Under the pieces are notes generated by a model, which was not told where the DNA came from, did no database searches, and saw nothing but the letters and a program-made list of their open reading frames with translations. 62,228 nucleotides of DNA from positions 1 to 62,228 of the forward strand of contig JAGXFQ010000010.1 of the NCBI GenBank assembly GCA_024637145.1. The letters run 5' to 3'. The DNA is from Desulfobulbaceae bacterium. GTDB lineage: Bacteria > Desulfobacterota > Desulfobulbia > Desulfobulbales > SURF-16. Each line of letters begins with the position of its first letter. Position 1 is the stretch's first letter. Positions 61,222 through 62,228 of this stretch are shown here, one piece after another. A program made the translations under genes and the position numbers.

Positions 61222-61908
61222 CTACGAGGCACGACCAGGCCCGCTGTTTTCATGCCCTCCCGTAAGGGGCACAAAGGCCACAGAGAGGACATTTCTGCTG
61301 ACAATACTGTTATCTTTCTTCTTCTCCAGGACCATCAGTTCCTGGACACTATGGGGAGAACCCACCGGCAGCACCAGTCTACCGCCGGGCCGGAGTTGCT
61401 CCTGCAGGGGCCGGGGCACAAAACTGACCGCAGCAGTGACAATAATGCCGTCAAAGGGGGCATGCTCAGGGCAGCCATGATAGCCGTCCCCCTGGCGCAC
61501 CTCCACATTATGGTAGCCCAGCTTCTGAAGGCGATGGGTGGTAGCGCGGGCCAGGCTGGGAATAATCTCGATACTATATATTTTGCTGACCAGCAGGGAA
61601 AGAACAGCGGCCTGGTAGCCGCAGCCGCCCCCCACCTCCAGCATCACATCATTTGGCTCAGAGCAAAGCAGATCGGTCATGAGGGCGACGATAAAGGGCT
61701 GGGAGATGGTCTGGCCGTTGCCGATGGGCAGGGGGGAGTTGGCATAGGCATGGTGCCTGAGATGCGCGGGCACAAATTCCTGGCGAGGCACACTGGCCAT
61801 GGCCTCCATGACCTCGGGCCGCAGAGCTGCCACACCGGTGAAGCCTTGGGTCATCCGCGTCTCCATCTCAATGGTCCGCAACATCTCTTGCCTTTCTGAG
61901 CGCAGCAT
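61222..61908 (-). CDS. pcm: protein-L-isoaspartate O-methyltransferase
   Basis: 228 residues, strong ribosome site aaggagga. AdoMet methyltransferase fold with motif I EVGGGCGYQAAVLSLL (more often GTGSGYQAA), pre-motif PLPIGNGQTISQPFIVALMT and GAPFDGIIVTAA-like APFDGIIVTAAVSFVP. Repairs isoaspartyl damage in aged proteins. Forms a stress or stationary-phase pair with the downstream HPF-like gene. Confidence 0.93.
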   Translation of the reverse strand: MLRSERQEMLRTIEMETRMTQGFTGVAALRPEVMEAMASVPRQEFVPAHLRHHAYANSPLPIGNGQTISQPFIVALMTDLLCSEPNDVMLEVGGGCGYQAAVLSLLVSKIYSIEIIPSLARATTHRLQKLGYHNVEVRQGDGYHGCPEHAPFDGIIVTAAVSFVPRPLQEQLRPGGRLVLPVGSPHSVQELMVLEKKKDNSIVSRNVLSVAFVPLTGGHENSGPGRAS

Positions 61909-62091
61909 GACTCCTCCTTTTCTCTCACTCTATCGCAGCAAGGGGCCTGGAGGCAAAAAAAATCCATGGCCCGGGGCCGGAGCAACGCAGGCCACTCCCC
62001 CGCCATCCCCTTTTAGCGCCCTACCATCCTGATCTGCCGTACCCTTGACCTTAATGATCTTTTCCTGTTTTCGCCCAGGGCGGATATGCTA

Positions 62092-62228
62092 GTGTCATGT
62101 CACACTTGATATGTTATATAAAACTAGGTATGGTCAGAAAAAACGGAGAAGACCATGCCCAAGATCAAGTACAGGTTCTCACTGAGCCAAGAGGAGCGCG
62201 ACGAGCTTAAGACCATTGTTGCCAAGGG
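62092..62228 (+). mobile_element. left end of an IS630-type element with partial transposase gene
   Basis: From ATG 62155 (ribosome site cggag) the open frame reads MPKIKYRFSLSQEERDELKT, then IVAKG, and runs off the window. This resembles the N-terminus of IS630-family transposases. The upstream sequence tgtcatgtcacacttgatat is probably the terminal inverted repeat. Only ~25 residues are available. Confidence 0.6.

Overview
The window looks like chromosomal DNA of a Gram-negative anaerobe or facultative anaerobe from the former Deltaproteobacteria (Desulfobacterota; Desulfobulbales-like is my best guess). This is inferred from multiheme c-type cytochromes including an OmcA/MtrC-type decaheme lipoprotein, a PEP-CTERM protein, an NtrC-type sigma54 regulator, a type II secretion operon with a lipoprotein secretin, and an Mrp/Mbh-like antiporter operon. 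Most genes are GC-rich, with strong GGAGG-type ribosome sites and ATGA overlaps. An AT-richer, relic-filled stretch lies around 7.6-10.7 kb.

Layout. 0-7.6 kb (mostly minus strand): an FAD amine-oxidase-like protein, a decayed REP-associated (Y1) transposase, then an envelope block (a tiny two-helix membrane protein, a BON lipoprotein, a DUF2959 lipoprotein, an OmpA-family protein) and a large Ig-repeat/ice-binding-like lipoprotein. 7.6-19.5 kb: an extracellular electron transfer (EET) cassette of decaheme OmcA/MtrC-like cytochrome, beta-barrel porin, pentaheme lipoprotein and a 9-11-heme lipoprotein. It is followed by another beta-barrel protein and a PEP-CTERM protein. The cassette sits among mobile-element wreckage: a 5' group II intron fragment fused to the remnant of an MtrB/PioB-type porin, IS1595- and IS3-type remnants, a probable group II intron domain V, a second Y1 transposase relic, and two direct copies of a roughly 300-base non-coding element on either side.

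19.5-32.3 kb: a lipoprotein, a GNAT acetyltransferase, a membrane-TPR protein, two secreted proteins, then a minus-strand signalling operon (sensor kinase, sigma54 response regulator, outer-membrane barrel, PstS-like binding protein, diguanylate cyclase) punctuated by a repeated element that starts at stop codons. A tRNA-Arg(ACG) with promoter and terminator closes the region. 32.9-43.1 kb: a compact type II secretion operon (gspE-F-H-J-I-K-L-M-C-D-G). 43.2-52 kb: protoporphyrinogen oxidase, a divergent flavodoxin-like protein, an M48 protease with TPRs, a J-domain protein, FeoA, and an hsp20-lon pair. 52.3-59.4 kb: a nine-gene minus-strand Mrp/Mbh-like antiporter operon. 59.7-62.2 kb: a CBS protein, a truncated nitroreductase, an HPF-cold-shock fusion, Pcm, and the left end of an IS630-type element cut by the window edge.

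How they fit together (inference): cytochromes, porin, haem oxidation and FeoA fit an iron- and haem-rich respiratory lifestyle. The T2SS and lipoprotein machinery would place cytochromes and adhesive or PEP-CTERM proteins at the surface. The antiporter operon would couple ion gradients to energy conservation. I see no CRISPR array, rRNA operon, prophage or antiphage system.
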